Shown here: one piece after another, positions 7,289-15,170 of the stretch
Layout: each line of letters starts with the position of its first letter
How positions within the stretch are numbered: position 1 is the first letter of the stretch
NCBI GenBank assembly: GCA_934621705.1
Contig: CAKTUP010000034.1
Span: 1-15,783, forward strand
DNA length: 15,783 nucleotides
Direction: 5' to 3'
Origin: an uncultured Petrimonas sp.
GTDB lineage: Bacteria > Bacteroidota > Bacteroidia > Bacteroidales > Dysgonomonadaceae
The notes under the pieces: model-generated
Seen by the model: the letters and a program-made list of their open reading frames with translations, nothing else
The model's database searches: none
What the model was told of the DNA's origin: nothing
Program-made: the position numbers and the translations under genes

Positions 7289-9424
7289 TTAGAAGAACAC
7301 GAAACGATTATCCTCCACTTTCAATTTATTTTTCAACGATTCCATCGACTGCATTTGCAACATATATGCATTGTTGCTTTGCATCAGCATTTTCTGATTA
7401 TCGGCGTCGTATTGCTCGGTTCCCGGCGTGCGGTTCAGTACGTTTATCACGTAAACGCCCATATTTCCTTTTGTCGGAGCGGTAATGGTGTTGAGCGGAG
7501 CATAAGCCGAAAATGCGTTTAGTGCAGGCTCAAATCCCAGTCCGGTGATGTTTTGCGTGGTGAAATTCACGAATTTTACCGTGTCCACATTCGATTGCAT
7601 TTCCGTGGCGTACGCATCAAGGCTGGTCAGATTTTTGGCAGTCAGATCGGTGATAATTTTTTCGGCTTTCTTGTCGTTGCTCAAACGGGAGCGGATGCTC
7701 GACGACACTTCTGACAACGGCGCCGTTCCGGCGGGATAAACCCTGTCAACACGGGCAACAACGCGCATGTTGGTGATATCGAATTTGCGAACGGTTCCCA
7801 TCTTCTTTTCGTTCACCGCCCACGTAACGATCTGGCGCGAACCCGGAATCTGCATCAAGGAGAAATCGTTGGCCGAAACGCGTGTATCGGGCATCACGAA
7901 ATATCCTTTTTCGGCAGCAAGCTCGTTGAAATTCTTGCTCACGTTGGGGTCAGAAACAAACTGATTGAGCTCGTTATCCACGTTGTTAGACGTTTTTTCG
8001 CTCACGATAACGGGCATATGAATGGTGGCTATTTTGAATTTTTGAACTGGCGACGATTTTTCTTCCACCTGGAAAATAACTTGTTGCCCGGGAACTTTTA
8101 TCCGTTGCGGCTGTCCCACGGGAGCGCCGAAAACAGCTTTCACCATATCCGTGCCCACTTGTGCCAAGTCTATTTCGCGCGCCCAGCCCACATCGCCGCC
8201 GTTTGACTGCGGATTGAGGCTGTTGGCCACTTCGGCAAACGATTTTCCACCTCTTATCTCGTTGAAGATACTGTCTACGAAATGGGTAACAATGCTGTCT
8301 TGCCCCATCATAGAAGCATCGGGAATGGCCATCATGCGCAGGTGAACAGAGTCGGGAGCGGTTGTTCTGTCGATTAGTTTATAGATATTGTACGCGTTGC
8401 CTTCTCGAACGGGGCCTTTTATTTCGGAAACCGATGCAGATTCCACGAAACTTTTCTGTTCTTCCGTCAGCGAATTGGCCGCAAGATAAACGTCCCTGAA
8501 AGGCATATCGGAATAATCGGCAACAACAGGAGCTGGATTTTCAGCTTCCACCAATTTTTGATAGGCTTCGTTTGCCTGAGCTTCAATGTCGGCAAAATCG
8601 GCATCGCTGGGAATGACTTCCTTGGTGAAATAAGTAACTTTCGCCATCGGCACGTTCATTCTGAAAGAATTTTTGTTTTTGTCGTAAAACGAACGTATTT
8701 CCTGTTCGGTAACCGTAACGGTCGAATCGGGAATGGTGAAATAGCTTTTCATCACGTAAGCCATATCGGCATTTTGCTGCGACAGGTCGAACGTATTTTT
8801 TGCTTCCACATCGTTTACCATCACCGCATTGCTGAGCAACGAAGTGTATTTTTCCTGCAAACGCTGGTATTTAACCATATTTTCGATAAACAGCCAAACT
8901 TGCTTGTATTGTTCCACAACGGCTCTTTCTTCGGGTTGAAGCGACTCCACGGGTGAGTTCACGGTTGATAAGAATTGTATGAGGCCTTCTCTGTCAAACA
9001 TTCCGGTTTGCGGATCGAGGAAAAACGGAAGTTGCTGCAACAGAGGCGATATGGCTTCACCGTGCACAAGATCGTTTATTTCTTCTTTCGAAACTGCCAG
9101 GCCAAGTTTTGCAGCCTGATCATCGAGCATCCGTTCGCGAACCATCTGGTCGTAAACGGCTTCTCTTATCTGCTGGGTGGTATTTTCGTCCAGCGAAGTC
9201 TGGCCGCTGATCATTTTCTGAAAGTTTTCCCATTCCGCTATTCTATTGGCATATTCCTGGGTGGAAACTACCTGCCGGTTAACAACAAAGGCTTTGTCGC
9301 GCGATTTGGCAAACAACGTGTTTCCCGAGGTGAGTAAATCGCCCAAAATAAATGCAAGCAACGCGATACCGATAATGGCGACTAAAAGCACACCTTTATC
9401 TCTAATCTTCTGAAGTGTAGCCAT
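7289..9424 (-). CDS. PpiD/SurA-type membrane-anchored periplasmic foldase (parvulin-like)
   Basis: A 711-residue protein with a short cytoplasmic tail, one membrane anchor at about residues 11-31, and a large periplasmic part. A SurA/PpiD-type N-terminal chaperone domain follows (about 40-210, with the pattern VRERMLDDQAAKLGLAVS), then a parvulin-type domain at about 358-456, recognised by GGKSFAEVANSL and GGDVGW (409-414). A long C-terminal extension of about 250 residues completes it, as in Bacteroidota homologues. Such proteins help outer-membrane and secreted proteins fold after Sec export. The parvulin active-site His usually found in an RHI(L/F) motif appears replaced: the sequence reads LRMMAIP. 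It may therefore act as a chaperone without isomerase activity, as reported for E. coli PpiD. It has its own candidate promoter and terminator but follows the lptC unit on the same strand. Confidence 0.9.
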   Translation of the reverse strand: MATLQKIRDKGVLLVAIIGIALLAFILGDLLTSGNTLFAKSRDKAFVVNRQVVSTQEYANRIAEWENFQKMISGQTSLDENTTQQIREAVYDQMVRERMLDDQAAKLGLAVSKEEINDLVHGEAISPLLQQLPFFLDPQTGMFDREGLIQFLSTVNSPVESLQPEERAVVEQYKQVWLFIENMVKYQRLQEKYTSLLSNAVMVNDVEAKNTFDLSQQNADMAYVMKSYFTIPDSTVTVTEQEIRSFYDKNKNSFRMNVPMAKVTYFTKEVIPSDADFADIEAQANEAYQKLVEAENPAPVVADYSDMPFRDVYLAANSLTEEQKSFVESASVSEIKGPVREGNAYNIYKLIDRTTAPDSVHLRMMAIPDASMMGQDSIVTHFVDSIFNEIRGGKSFAEVANSLNPQSNGGDVGWAREIDLAQVGTDMVKAVFGAPVGQPQRIKVPGQQVIFQVEEKSSPVQKFKIATIHMPVIVSEKTSNNVDNELNQFVSDPNVSKNFNELAAEKGYFVMPDTRVSANDFSLMQIPGSRQIVTWAVNEKKMGTVRKFDITNMRVVARVDRVYPAGTAPLSEVSSSIRSRLSNDKKAEKIITDLTAKNLTSLDAYATEMQSNVDTVKFVNFTTQNITGLGFEPALNAFSAYAPLNTITAPTKGNMGVYVINVLNRTPGTEQYDADNQKMLMQSNNAYMLQMQSMESLKNKLKVEDNRFVFF

Positions 9425-9484
9425 TTAACTATCTTAAATTTTTGATAAACAGATTAATATTTTATTTTCTTTTAAACAAGAGTG

Positions 9485-9492
9485 CAAAGTTA
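9485..9492 (-). promoter_or_regulatory. Candidate PpiD-type gene promoter, -7 element
   Basis: The minus strand reads TAACTTTG, an exact TAnnTTTG box 60 bases upstream of the ATG at 9424, in an A/T-rich stretch. I see no clear TTTG at the expected -33 distance, so support is partial. Confidence 0.5.
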
Positions 9493-9538
9493 GTAAAAAT
9501 TAGAAAGATAACATTATGTTTCGGGAAAAAGTTATTTT

Positions 9539-9613
9539 GGTGATGGGTGATGGATGCGGGAGACGATGGCTTTGCCTTCGTATTGGGTATTGGGTATTGG
9601 TCATTCGTAATTA
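9539..9613 (-). repeat. Heptamer arrays between the CNNM-type and PpiD-type genes
   Basis: On the plus strand, GGTGATG is repeated in tandem at 9539-9545 and 9546-9552. GTATTGG is repeated three times without error at 9580-9586, 9587-9593 and 9594-9600. In minus-strand phase the second array runs right up to the CNNM-type stop codon (9614-9616): units at 9607-9613 (TAATTAC) and 9600-9606 (GAATGAC) share AAT at the same position as the CAATACC units. It lies upstream of the candidate PpiD-type promoter, so it would be the CNNM-type gene's trailer. Confidence 0.8.
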
Positions 9614-10888
9614 CTAATTGGCAATTTCGTCAACAATCAACCTCACCACTTCTATTTTTCGTGCGGTAACTTTCAGTATTTTAAAGGTGTATTTATCGAT
9701 GATTATGGTTTCATACGTTTTTGGGAAACGCTGCGTGTGGTGCAGTAAAAAGCCGGCAACGGTGGAATAACTCTCCGATTCGGGAATGTCCAACCCGAAA
9801 TCTTCGTTTAAGGTGTCAATTTCCACACGCCCGGAAAGCACATATTCGTTGTCACTTTCTTGTTTCACAAATCGGGATTTGCTGTCGTATTCGTCTTCGA
9901 TATCGCCGAATATTTCTTCCACCAGGTCTTCTATTGTTACCACGCCCGATGTACCACCAAACTCGTCCACAACAACGGCAATGCTTTTCCGCTGTTGCAT
10001 AAGGTCGTTCATCAGCTTGTTGGCCTGCATGCTTTCGGGTACGAAAGATACGGTGGCAATGCTCTTTGTCCAATCCGGCGGAACATCAAACATTTCCCAC
10101 ACGTGAATGTAACCGGCAATATCGTCGATGTCTTCGCCGTAAACCAGAATCCGTGAAATTCCGGTTTCGATAAACAAATCTTTCAATTTCTCAATACTTT
10201 CATCCACGTTAATGGCCACGATATCAGCACGGGGAACCATACAATCGCGCACGCGCATGGACGAGAAATCGAGCGCATTTCTAAAAATCTTCACTTCGGA
10301 ATCCACTTCCGTTTCATCGGAAATTTCCTCGAAGCCTTTTCGCACGTACGAATCCAATTCCAGGCGTCCCAACGCGTTTTCGTTTGTTTCGTCGGACTTC
10401 ACGCCGAAAAGTTCCAAAACGATTTTAGAAAAGGATGAAAAGATTTTAACAACCGGAAAAAGCAGTATGTAGAAAAAGAAAGCTGGGATAAGCAACACCT
10501 GAACCCAAAAATTGGGCTTTCGCGCCAACACGGCACGCGGAAAAAATTCTCCGCTGAACAGGATGACAACCGTTGCTCCCAAAATTATGAGCAAAAAAGT
10601 GAGAAACGTGTTTTGCGTGATATTTTGTTTGATGTAGGGGAATGCTATCAGCAACGACAAATACATAAAACCCACCAGAACAAGCAGGTTTCCGAGCAGA
10701 AGCGTGGACAGGAACTGGCGCGGATGGCTGTATATGGTATTCAGCATCAGGTTGTAGAACCCTTTGTTTTTTTGTATCATTGCAAAGCGCAGCTTATCCG
10801 ACGACACAAACGCCACTTCCATACCGGAGAAAAACGCCGACAGAAACAGCAGAATAAACCACCAGCTTAGTAACGATGTAAAAGCCAT
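9614..10888 (-). CDS. CNNM/CorC-type membrane protein with DUF21, CBS pair and CorC/HlyC domain
   Basis: A 424-residue inner-membrane protein. The N-terminal DUF21/CNNM domain (about 1-165) has membrane segments near 8-28, 62-84, 95-113 and 128-150, with the small-residue motif SGMEVAF and GEFFPRA in place of the more common GE-(I/V)-(I/L)-PK motif. Two CBS domains follow: the first from about 214 (VRDCMVPRADIVAI) to 265, the second about 278-330, ending in VVDEFGGTSGVVTIEDLVEEI. A CorC/HlyC transporter-associated domain closes the protein (about 345-420). Relatives are linked to magnesium or cobalt efflux; older 'hemolysin' naming is misleading, and the gliding-motility GldE of Flavobacteria is a related subfamily. 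It starts 21 bases after lptC ends and is almost certainly cotranscribed with it. Family assignment is firm; the transported ion is inferred only. Confidence 0.9.
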   Translation of the reverse strand: MAFTSLLSWWFILLFLSAFFSGMEVAFVSSDKLRFAMIQKNKGFYNLMLNTIYSHPRQFLSTLLLGNLLVLVGFMYLSLLIAFPYIKQNITQNTFLTFLLIILGATVVILFSGEFFPRAVLARKPNFWVQVLLIPAFFFYILLFPVVKIFSSFSKIVLELFGVKSDETNENALGRLELDSYVRKGFEEISDETEVDSEVKIFRNALDFSSMRVRDCMVPRADIVAINVDESIEKLKDLFIETGISRILVYGEDIDDIAGYIHVWEMFDVPPDWTKSIATVSFVPESMQANKLMNDLMQQRKSIAVVVDEFGGTSGVVTIEDLVEEIFGDIEDEYDSKSRFVKQESDNEYVLSGRVEIDTLNEDFGLDIPESESYSTVAGFLLHHTQRFPKTYETIIIDKYTFKILKVTARKIEVVRLIVDEIAN

Positions 10889-10909
10889 TCTTGTGTTTTA
10901 AGATTATAA

Positions 10910-11542
10910 CTATTGTTGTATTGAATCGGGTTGCAATGGCATCGAGTCGGGTTCGCCCCTGCCTTCTTCAAACGGAAGTTTACCGTCGTGCGGCTTTAAA
11001 ATCCGATAATTGGTCATTTGTTGATTCGACTCGAAACCGTATCCTTTCAGTTCAAGCGCTCCGCGTTTTATCTCGATATAGTTGTCGGAATAGATTTTAG
11101 CCGTTGTTTGGTCCCAAAAAAGCTCGTCGCTCTTAAATTCGTGGCCTTCCATATTTCTGACATCCACGTTGCCTTTTAAACGCCACAGCTTTTTAGCCGT
11201 GTAATTCCAGGCCGTGTCGGCAGCAATAGTGGCCTCTATGTTGAACTTATCGTCAAATCTTTCCAGGTAAAAGCCTTCGGGAAAATACCAGAAAGGCTCT
11301 TTGGCTTTGTCGTAAACTGCCCAAACATCTGCAATTATTTTGTATCGTGTTCTTCCCGAATCGGAAATGAACTGTACCGCCGAATCGGTTACCATCGACG
11401 GCATCGTTTCCGGGTCAAACTTCAAGTTGAGCAGGTTCTCTTCTTTTTTTCCGCACGATACGATAAAAAGAAACATAACAACCACAAAAACTGCGGTTGT
11501 TATGTTTTTAAATAGTTGTATGTCTGATTGTTTTTTCAACAA
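10910..11542 (-). CDS. lptC: LPS export protein LptC, predicted lipoprotein
   Basis: LptC is part of the Lpt bridge that passes lipopolysaccharide from the LptBFG extractor to periplasmic LptA. Here it is 210 residues: a hydrophobic segment at about 15-29 ending in IVSC (Cys30), a lipobox, then a beta-jellyroll domain at about 50-175 (repeating beta strands such as WRLKGNVDVRN and SDELFWDQTTAKIYSDNYIEI, typical of LptC). The C-terminal tail is polar. The frame has no ATG near the expected start. The best start is TTG at 11540-11542, with a second TTG immediately after it, 14 bases beyond the TPR gene's stop. Translation may be coupled to the gene upstream. It lies between the TPR and CNNM-type genes in one transcription unit. 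Confidence 0.88.
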   Translation of the reverse strand: MLKKQSDIQLFKNITTAVFVVVMFLFIVSCGKKEENLLNLKFDPETMPSMVTDSAVQFISDSGRTRYKIIADVWAVYDKAKEPFWYFPEGFYLERFDDKFNIEATIAADTAWNYTAKKLWRLKGNVDVRNMEGHEFKSDELFWDQTTAKIYSDNYIEIKRGALELKGYGFESNQQMTNYRILKPHDGKLPFEEGRGEPDSMPLQPDSIQQ

Positions 11543-11556
11543 ATCATCTAATGTTT

Positions 11557-12924
11557 TTATTTCAGTCTCACGGTGGTTGTTTCACCTATCCATCCGGGGA
11601 TGAATACAGATTCACCGGCTTTGATACCCATCATAAAAGCAGTTTCGGTGTCCATAAAATAACCGGAATATGTGTTGATATAGCGATTGGCTTCGGCTGT
11701 AACGCTTGGGTCAACTGCTTTTGCTCTTTGCATCTTGTCAACCGCTGCACAGAAAACCAATCCTCTTTTTTCAGCCTCGGGGAAAATATTTTGAGCAGAT
11801 GATGCGTATAATTGTCCGATAAGAATATAAGCCGAACCGTTGTTGGGGTTGTATTGCAGCGCTTCGTTAGCTGCTTGACGAGCTCTGGCAAAATTACGCT
11901 GGTTGGAGAAAATTCCGGCCAATTGCATCATGTAATCGGATGCTTTGTTTTTGTCGGTTTCCATTTTAGCGCCGTCTGAATAATATTTCACGGCTGTATC
12001 GTAATCTTTATCTCTCAGGGCTTTATTGGCTAAACCGATGGCTGCTCCTGCAGTTGGCTCAAGTTTGTAGATGTATTCGGCTGCAGTAAAATACAGGTCG
12101 GAGTCGCTGCAACCAACGGAGCTTAATGCGGTAATCACCTCGTTGAGGAATTCTTTATTGCCTTTGTTTGGTTCCACTTTATCGGCATAATATTCAGTCA
12201 GCGTTTTGCAATCGCCGGCGCCGCTGCTTATAAATGCTTTCACAATGCCTTCTTTCACCAATCCCAGGTAATCGGCATTCGCCTGATCGTTAGCTGCGTT
12301 TGCTTTGCCGATGGCTTCGTCAACATAACCAGTAATGGTAAAATAATCGGTAATATACTGATTTTTTTTGGACTGATCTTGCAAAAATTGTGTCAGGGAG
12401 TGAACCATGTAATAAGAATAAGCATCTTTTGGCTCCATATCCGATTTCATTTCCTTAAGAGCTTCGCCTAACCATTGGTAGATTATTTTGGAATCGGCTT
12501 TGTCGTCCATCATTTCCATATAATCGTAAGTTTTATACGCTAAAACCGTACCTCTGTTATCGTCTGTATAATATTTCAAACGCGAATCGTATATCTCCAT
12601 TGTTTTATCGAGATATTGTTTCTTTTTGGCGGCATCGGTTTCCGAAGCATATAAACTTTTGAAAATACGGGGGCCGTAAATATAAATATTCTTGCTGGAT
12701 GCGGGACAATTTTCATAAACAGCGTTCCACGACGCCAGTGCTTCCTTATAATTTTCAGCCTTTGCCGATGTTGACATAAGACTCAAATTCATACGGCATT
12801 TTACGCTGTCTTCGCCGTGTCCGAAGGGAGCTTTTACCGGATCGTAGCCTGCTTTTTGGGCGCTAAGACCTGCAATGGTTGCAATTGCAAGGAATCCTGA
12901 TAATAATAATTTTTTCATATTCAT
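11557..12924 (-). CDS. Secreted tetratricopeptide-repeat protein of the Bacteroidota envelope cluster
   Basis: A 455-residue protein with a clear Sec signal peptide (MNMKKLLLSGFLAIATIAG, cleavage likely after LSA at residue 22), so periplasmic. It is mostly alpha-helical. TPR-like helix pairs are best seen at about 300-375 (KALRDKDYDTAVKYYSDGAK, then AGIFSNQRNFARARQAANEALQYNPNN), and weaker repeats probably fill the region before. The C-terminus ends in a distinct strand-rich motif, SVFIPGWIGETTTVRLK (439-455), which looks like a conserved family tail. Function is not established; position beside lptC and an outer-membrane barrel suggests a scaffold role in envelope assembly. ATG at 12922-12924 is preceded by AAAAGA; an internal ATG two codons later is possible. 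A stop-to-start gap of 14 bases links it to lptC. Confidence 0.82.
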   Translation of the reverse strand: MNMKKLLLSGFLAIATIAGLSAQKAGYDPVKAPFGHGEDSVKCRMNLSLMSTSAKAENYKEALASWNAVYENCPASSKNIYIYGPRIFKSLYASETDAAKKKQYLDKTMEIYDSRLKYYTDDNRGTVLAYKTYDYMEMMDDKADSKIIYQWLGEALKEMKSDMEPKDAYSYYMVHSLTQFLQDQSKKNQYITDYFTITGYVDEAIGKANAANDQANADYLGLVKEGIVKAFISSGAGDCKTLTEYYADKVEPNKGNKEFLNEVITALSSVGCSDSDLYFTAAEYIYKLEPTAGAAIGLANKALRDKDYDTAVKYYSDGAKMETDKNKASDYMMQLAGIFSNQRNFARARQAANEALQYNPNNGSAYILIGQLYASSAQNIFPEAEKRGLVFCAAVDKMQRAKAVDPSVTAEANRYINTYSGYFMDTETAFMMGIKAGESVFIPGWIGETTTVRLK

Positions 12925-13016
12925 TCTTTTTTAATTTGTTTTCTATTCCTGTTTTGGTTGCTAATAGGACAAAATGTTAAATAAATAGTTTAATCCGTGC
13001 CTTGTTTTAAACGTTG

Positions 13017-13024
13017 CAAAGATA
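13017..13024 (-). promoter_or_regulatory. Candidate promoter of the TPR-lptC-CNNM unit, -7 element
   Basis: The minus strand reads TATCTTTG, an exact TAnnTTTG box, just past the stop codon of the beta-barrel gene (13032-13034) and 92 bases before the TPR gene's ATG at 12924. No clean -33 TTTG is visible at 17-23 bases. It suggests the TPR gene can be transcribed separately from the barrel gene. Confidence 0.5.
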
Positions 13025-13031
13025 TAAAAAG

Positions 13032-14375
13032 TTAGTTAAATTGCCTTTTGAAGAACCAAAATTCGTTGATATTCATATTCAAGGATACTTTAAACATATC
13101 TTGCTTGATCATATATTGCAAATCGGGACGCTGGGTGGTGTAACCGAATCCGATGTTGAGCAGAGACAGCCTGCCGGACAACGAATCCCTGAACGGCAGT
13201 CCCAATCCGATGTTTATGCCGTACTCCTTAAATCCTCCAACACCTGCGCTTGCATTATTAGCCGGATTGTAAACACTGACGTTGGTGTATGAATTTCCGT
13301 AGGAAACGCCCGCTCTGAAACGCATTCTGCTAAAGAAATTACGGCTGTAGGGGTCGATAACGTACTCACCGCCGGCGCTTATTTTATATGCATTGTTGAA
13401 ACGATTTTGAGTGGTTAATCCGTCCAGCACATCGGGATAATTCAATCCGCTCCATTGCTGGAAAGTACCGTCAATTCCGAGCAGGAGATTGGTGTTGGAA
13501 TAAGTTACACCCAATCCGTATGTATTGGGCAACTGGAATTGCTGATTGGCGAGCGTATCGTCGCGCAACACTTCGCTTGGCACCTGATAGGGACTGGAAT
13601 AAGGATCGGATTGGTACATCATTTCTGTGGCATACACGTCGGCTTTCGAAGTCAATTTCGGACTGAACACGGCTCCAACCGTCAGTGAGCTAACTCTATC
13701 GATGGGCAGTGTAAACTGCGCGCCGAAATCGTATTTTAAATCGCGGATGGAATATTGTTTCTTTTCCTGGCCAATGGTGGCGCCGGTTGCCGTTCTGGGT
13801 ACCGATACGCTGCTGTAGCTGAAATTTCCGAAAAGATAAGAAACATTGGCTCCCACGGAGAAATATTTTATGGGCTCATACGCAATTCCGGCATAAATCT
13901 GGCTCAATCCGCCCGTTCCCCGAAAAACTTCTTCGTAAACGATATCGGAAAGCGAACGCGTTTGCCCGAAATTATATCCCACTTTGGAATACGGCATAAG
14001 TCCCACGCTGGCGCCTACTTTTCTTAAAAGAGGAAACTGCATGGCTATGTAATCGAGGTTTCCGTTGTAGAAATTTTGCTTGTTCAGCCCATCGCTAAAA
14101 GAAGCGTAATGCGCGGATACGCCCAAATCGAAAATAAAAGTGAGTGAATCGAGTTTGGAATACGATGCCGGATTCCCCGGATTTACCTGTTGACTTCTTC
14201 TTAATCCGTAACTTATTCCTCCCATAGCTTCGGATGCGCCAAACGACTGGTTGGATAAAAGGCCGTAACCGTATCTGCCGTAAGGCGAATTGGAACCTAC
14301 CTGTTGCGCAACGGCTGCGAAAGCGATAGTGAAGAAAGCGATTAACGGGAGAAAACGTTTAGCTGTTATATTCAT
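13032..14375 (-). CDS. FadL-like outer-membrane beta-barrel protein
   Basis: A 447-residue protein with a signal peptide (cleavage probably after AVA at residue 23, before QQVGSNSPYGRYGYG) and the alternating polar/aromatic strands of an outer-membrane beta-barrel, ending in FWFFKRQF, an aromatic C-terminal strand. The segment NQSFGASEAMGGISYGL and the NPGNPASY motif (about 66-73) recall the FadL/OmpP1 group, in which an N-terminal plug precedes the barrel. FadL-group proteins let hydrophobic compounds across the outer membrane; the cargo here is unknown and the fold assignment rests on pattern only. It is the first gene of the run that continues with the TPR protein, lptC, the CNNM protein and the PpiD-type foldase, all on the minus strand. 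Confidence 0.75.
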   Translation of the reverse strand: MNITAKRFLPLIAFFTIAFAAVAQQVGSNSPYGRYGYGLLSNQSFGASEAMGGISYGLRRSQQVNPGNPASYSKLDSLTFIFDLGVSAHYASFSDGLNKQNFYNGNLDYIAMQFPLLRKVGASVGLMPYSKVGYNFGQTRSLSDIVYEEVFRGTGGLSQIYAGIAYEPIKYFSVGANVSYLFGNFSYSSVSVPRTATGATIGQEKKQYSIRDLKYDFGAQFTLPIDRVSSLTVGAVFSPKLTSKADVYATEMMYQSDPYSSPYQVPSEVLRDDTLANQQFQLPNTYGLGVTYSNTNLLLGIDGTFQQWSGLNYPDVLDGLTTQNRFNNAYKISAGGEYVIDPYSRNFFSRMRFRAGVSYGNSYTNVSVYNPANNASAGVGGFKEYGINIGLGLPFRDSLSGRLSLLNIGFGYTTQRPDLQYMIKQDMFKVSLNMNINEFWFFKRQFN

Positions 14376-14434
14376 TCTTTTTCATTAAAATCAACAAGAT
14401 GTTGGTCGATTGTTTCATAATTTGTTTTAGGGTA

Positions 14435-14442
14435 CAAAGATG
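14435..14442 (-). promoter_or_regulatory. Weak candidate promoter of the beta-barrel gene
   Basis: The minus strand reads CATCTTTG, one mismatch from TAnnTTTG, 59 bases before the ATG at 14375. A TTTG lies at 14466-14469 on the same strand, with a 23-base spacer. It is the best match in this 235-base gap but is not exact. Confidence 0.35.
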
Positions 14443-14544
14443 ATATTTTTTTGCGATGCAACCAACAAAAGAACAGAAAGTTCGTGTTAAAAAGATTAAA
14501 GTTGAGGATTTTTTATAAGGTACGGGGCACTATAAGCAGATTTG

Positions 14545-14607
14545 GCGACATGGCGACGGGAGACTTGGAGAATGAGTGAGGGTTGTGCCCTTTGCCCAAC
14601 GCCCAAG
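14545..14607 (-). repeat. Heptamer arrays after the nitroreductase gene
   Basis: Two word families lie end to end. On the minus strand, immediately after the nitroreductase stop (14611-14613), units CTTGGGC (14601-14607), GTTGGGC (14594-14600) and AAAGGGC (14587-14593) share a GGGC end; ACAACCC follows at 14580-14586. Further on, a second word of the form GTCKCCN recurs about every 7-8 bases down to 14545 (on the plus strand, GGCGAC at 14544-14549 and 14552-14557, then GGAGAC at 14559-14564). The rest of the gap, 14443-14544, is A/T-rich with nothing else I recognise. Confidence 0.7.
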
Positions 14608-14610
14608 GCT

Positions 14611-15159
14611 CTACGCTTTATATTTGTTGTAGGAAACTATTTCGTTGAACGCTTTGCGCTTCTTGGCACGTACGGGTTGAACGCTGTAACCGATAATAAT
14701 ATCCAGCCATACTCTTTTGGAATCGGGGATGGACAGCAATTCACGCATTTTGGGCTCGTTGAACCACCCCACGATGCAGGAACCCAACCCTTCGGCGTGG
14801 GCGGCCAGCACAATGTGCGCCGCTACGACGCCCAAATCCATTTGCGCATAATCTTTTTGCTTTACCCAGCCACCGATTCCCGATGTGAGATTCACTTTTT
14901 CTTCTACTAGCAAAATATGAACCGGCGCCTGTTTGGTAAAATGGTTCATTCCCAATATGCGTTCGGAAGTGGCGTCGGCCACTTTGTTTTTCAGTTCGGG
15001 GTTGTCCACCACGATCATGTGCCACGGTTGCGCGTTGCACGCCGAAGGCGCCAGGCGGGCTGCTTCGAGGATGCGCTCCAGCTTTTCTTTTTCTACCGGA
15101 CGGTTGGGGTCGAAAGCGCGATCGCTTTGGCGAGAGGAAACAAATTCAAGAAAATCCAT
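14611..15159 (-). CDS. Nitroreductase-family FMN-dependent oxidoreductase
   Basis: A 182-residue protein of the NADH oxidase/nitroreductase fold, which binds FMN at a dimer interface and reduces various substrates with NAD(P)H. Visible marks: SRQSDRAFDP near the N-terminus (residues 9-18, the phosphate-binding RxSxRxF motif), LAPSACNAQPWHMIVV (37-51), a mid-protein DLGVVAAHIVLAAHAEGLGSCIVGWF (108-132), and a basic stretch RAKKRK near residues 164-169. The size fits the short single-domain class. The natural substrate is unknown. It begins 11 bases after ribE ends, so the two genes are very probably cotranscribed, supplying flavin and using it in one unit. The BluB branch of the same fold is an alternative but I see no specific sign of it. 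Confidence 0.88.
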   Translation of the reverse strand: MDFLEFVSSRQSDRAFDPNRPVEKEKLERILEAARLAPSACNAQPWHMIVVDNPELKNKVADATSERILGMNHFTKQAPVHILLVEEKVNLTSGIGGWVKQKDYAQMDLGVVAAHIVLAAHAEGLGSCIVGWFNEPKMRELLSIPDSKRVWLDIIIGYSVQPVRAKKRKAFNEIVSYNKYKA

Positions 15160-15170
15160 ATGTTGCAGGT

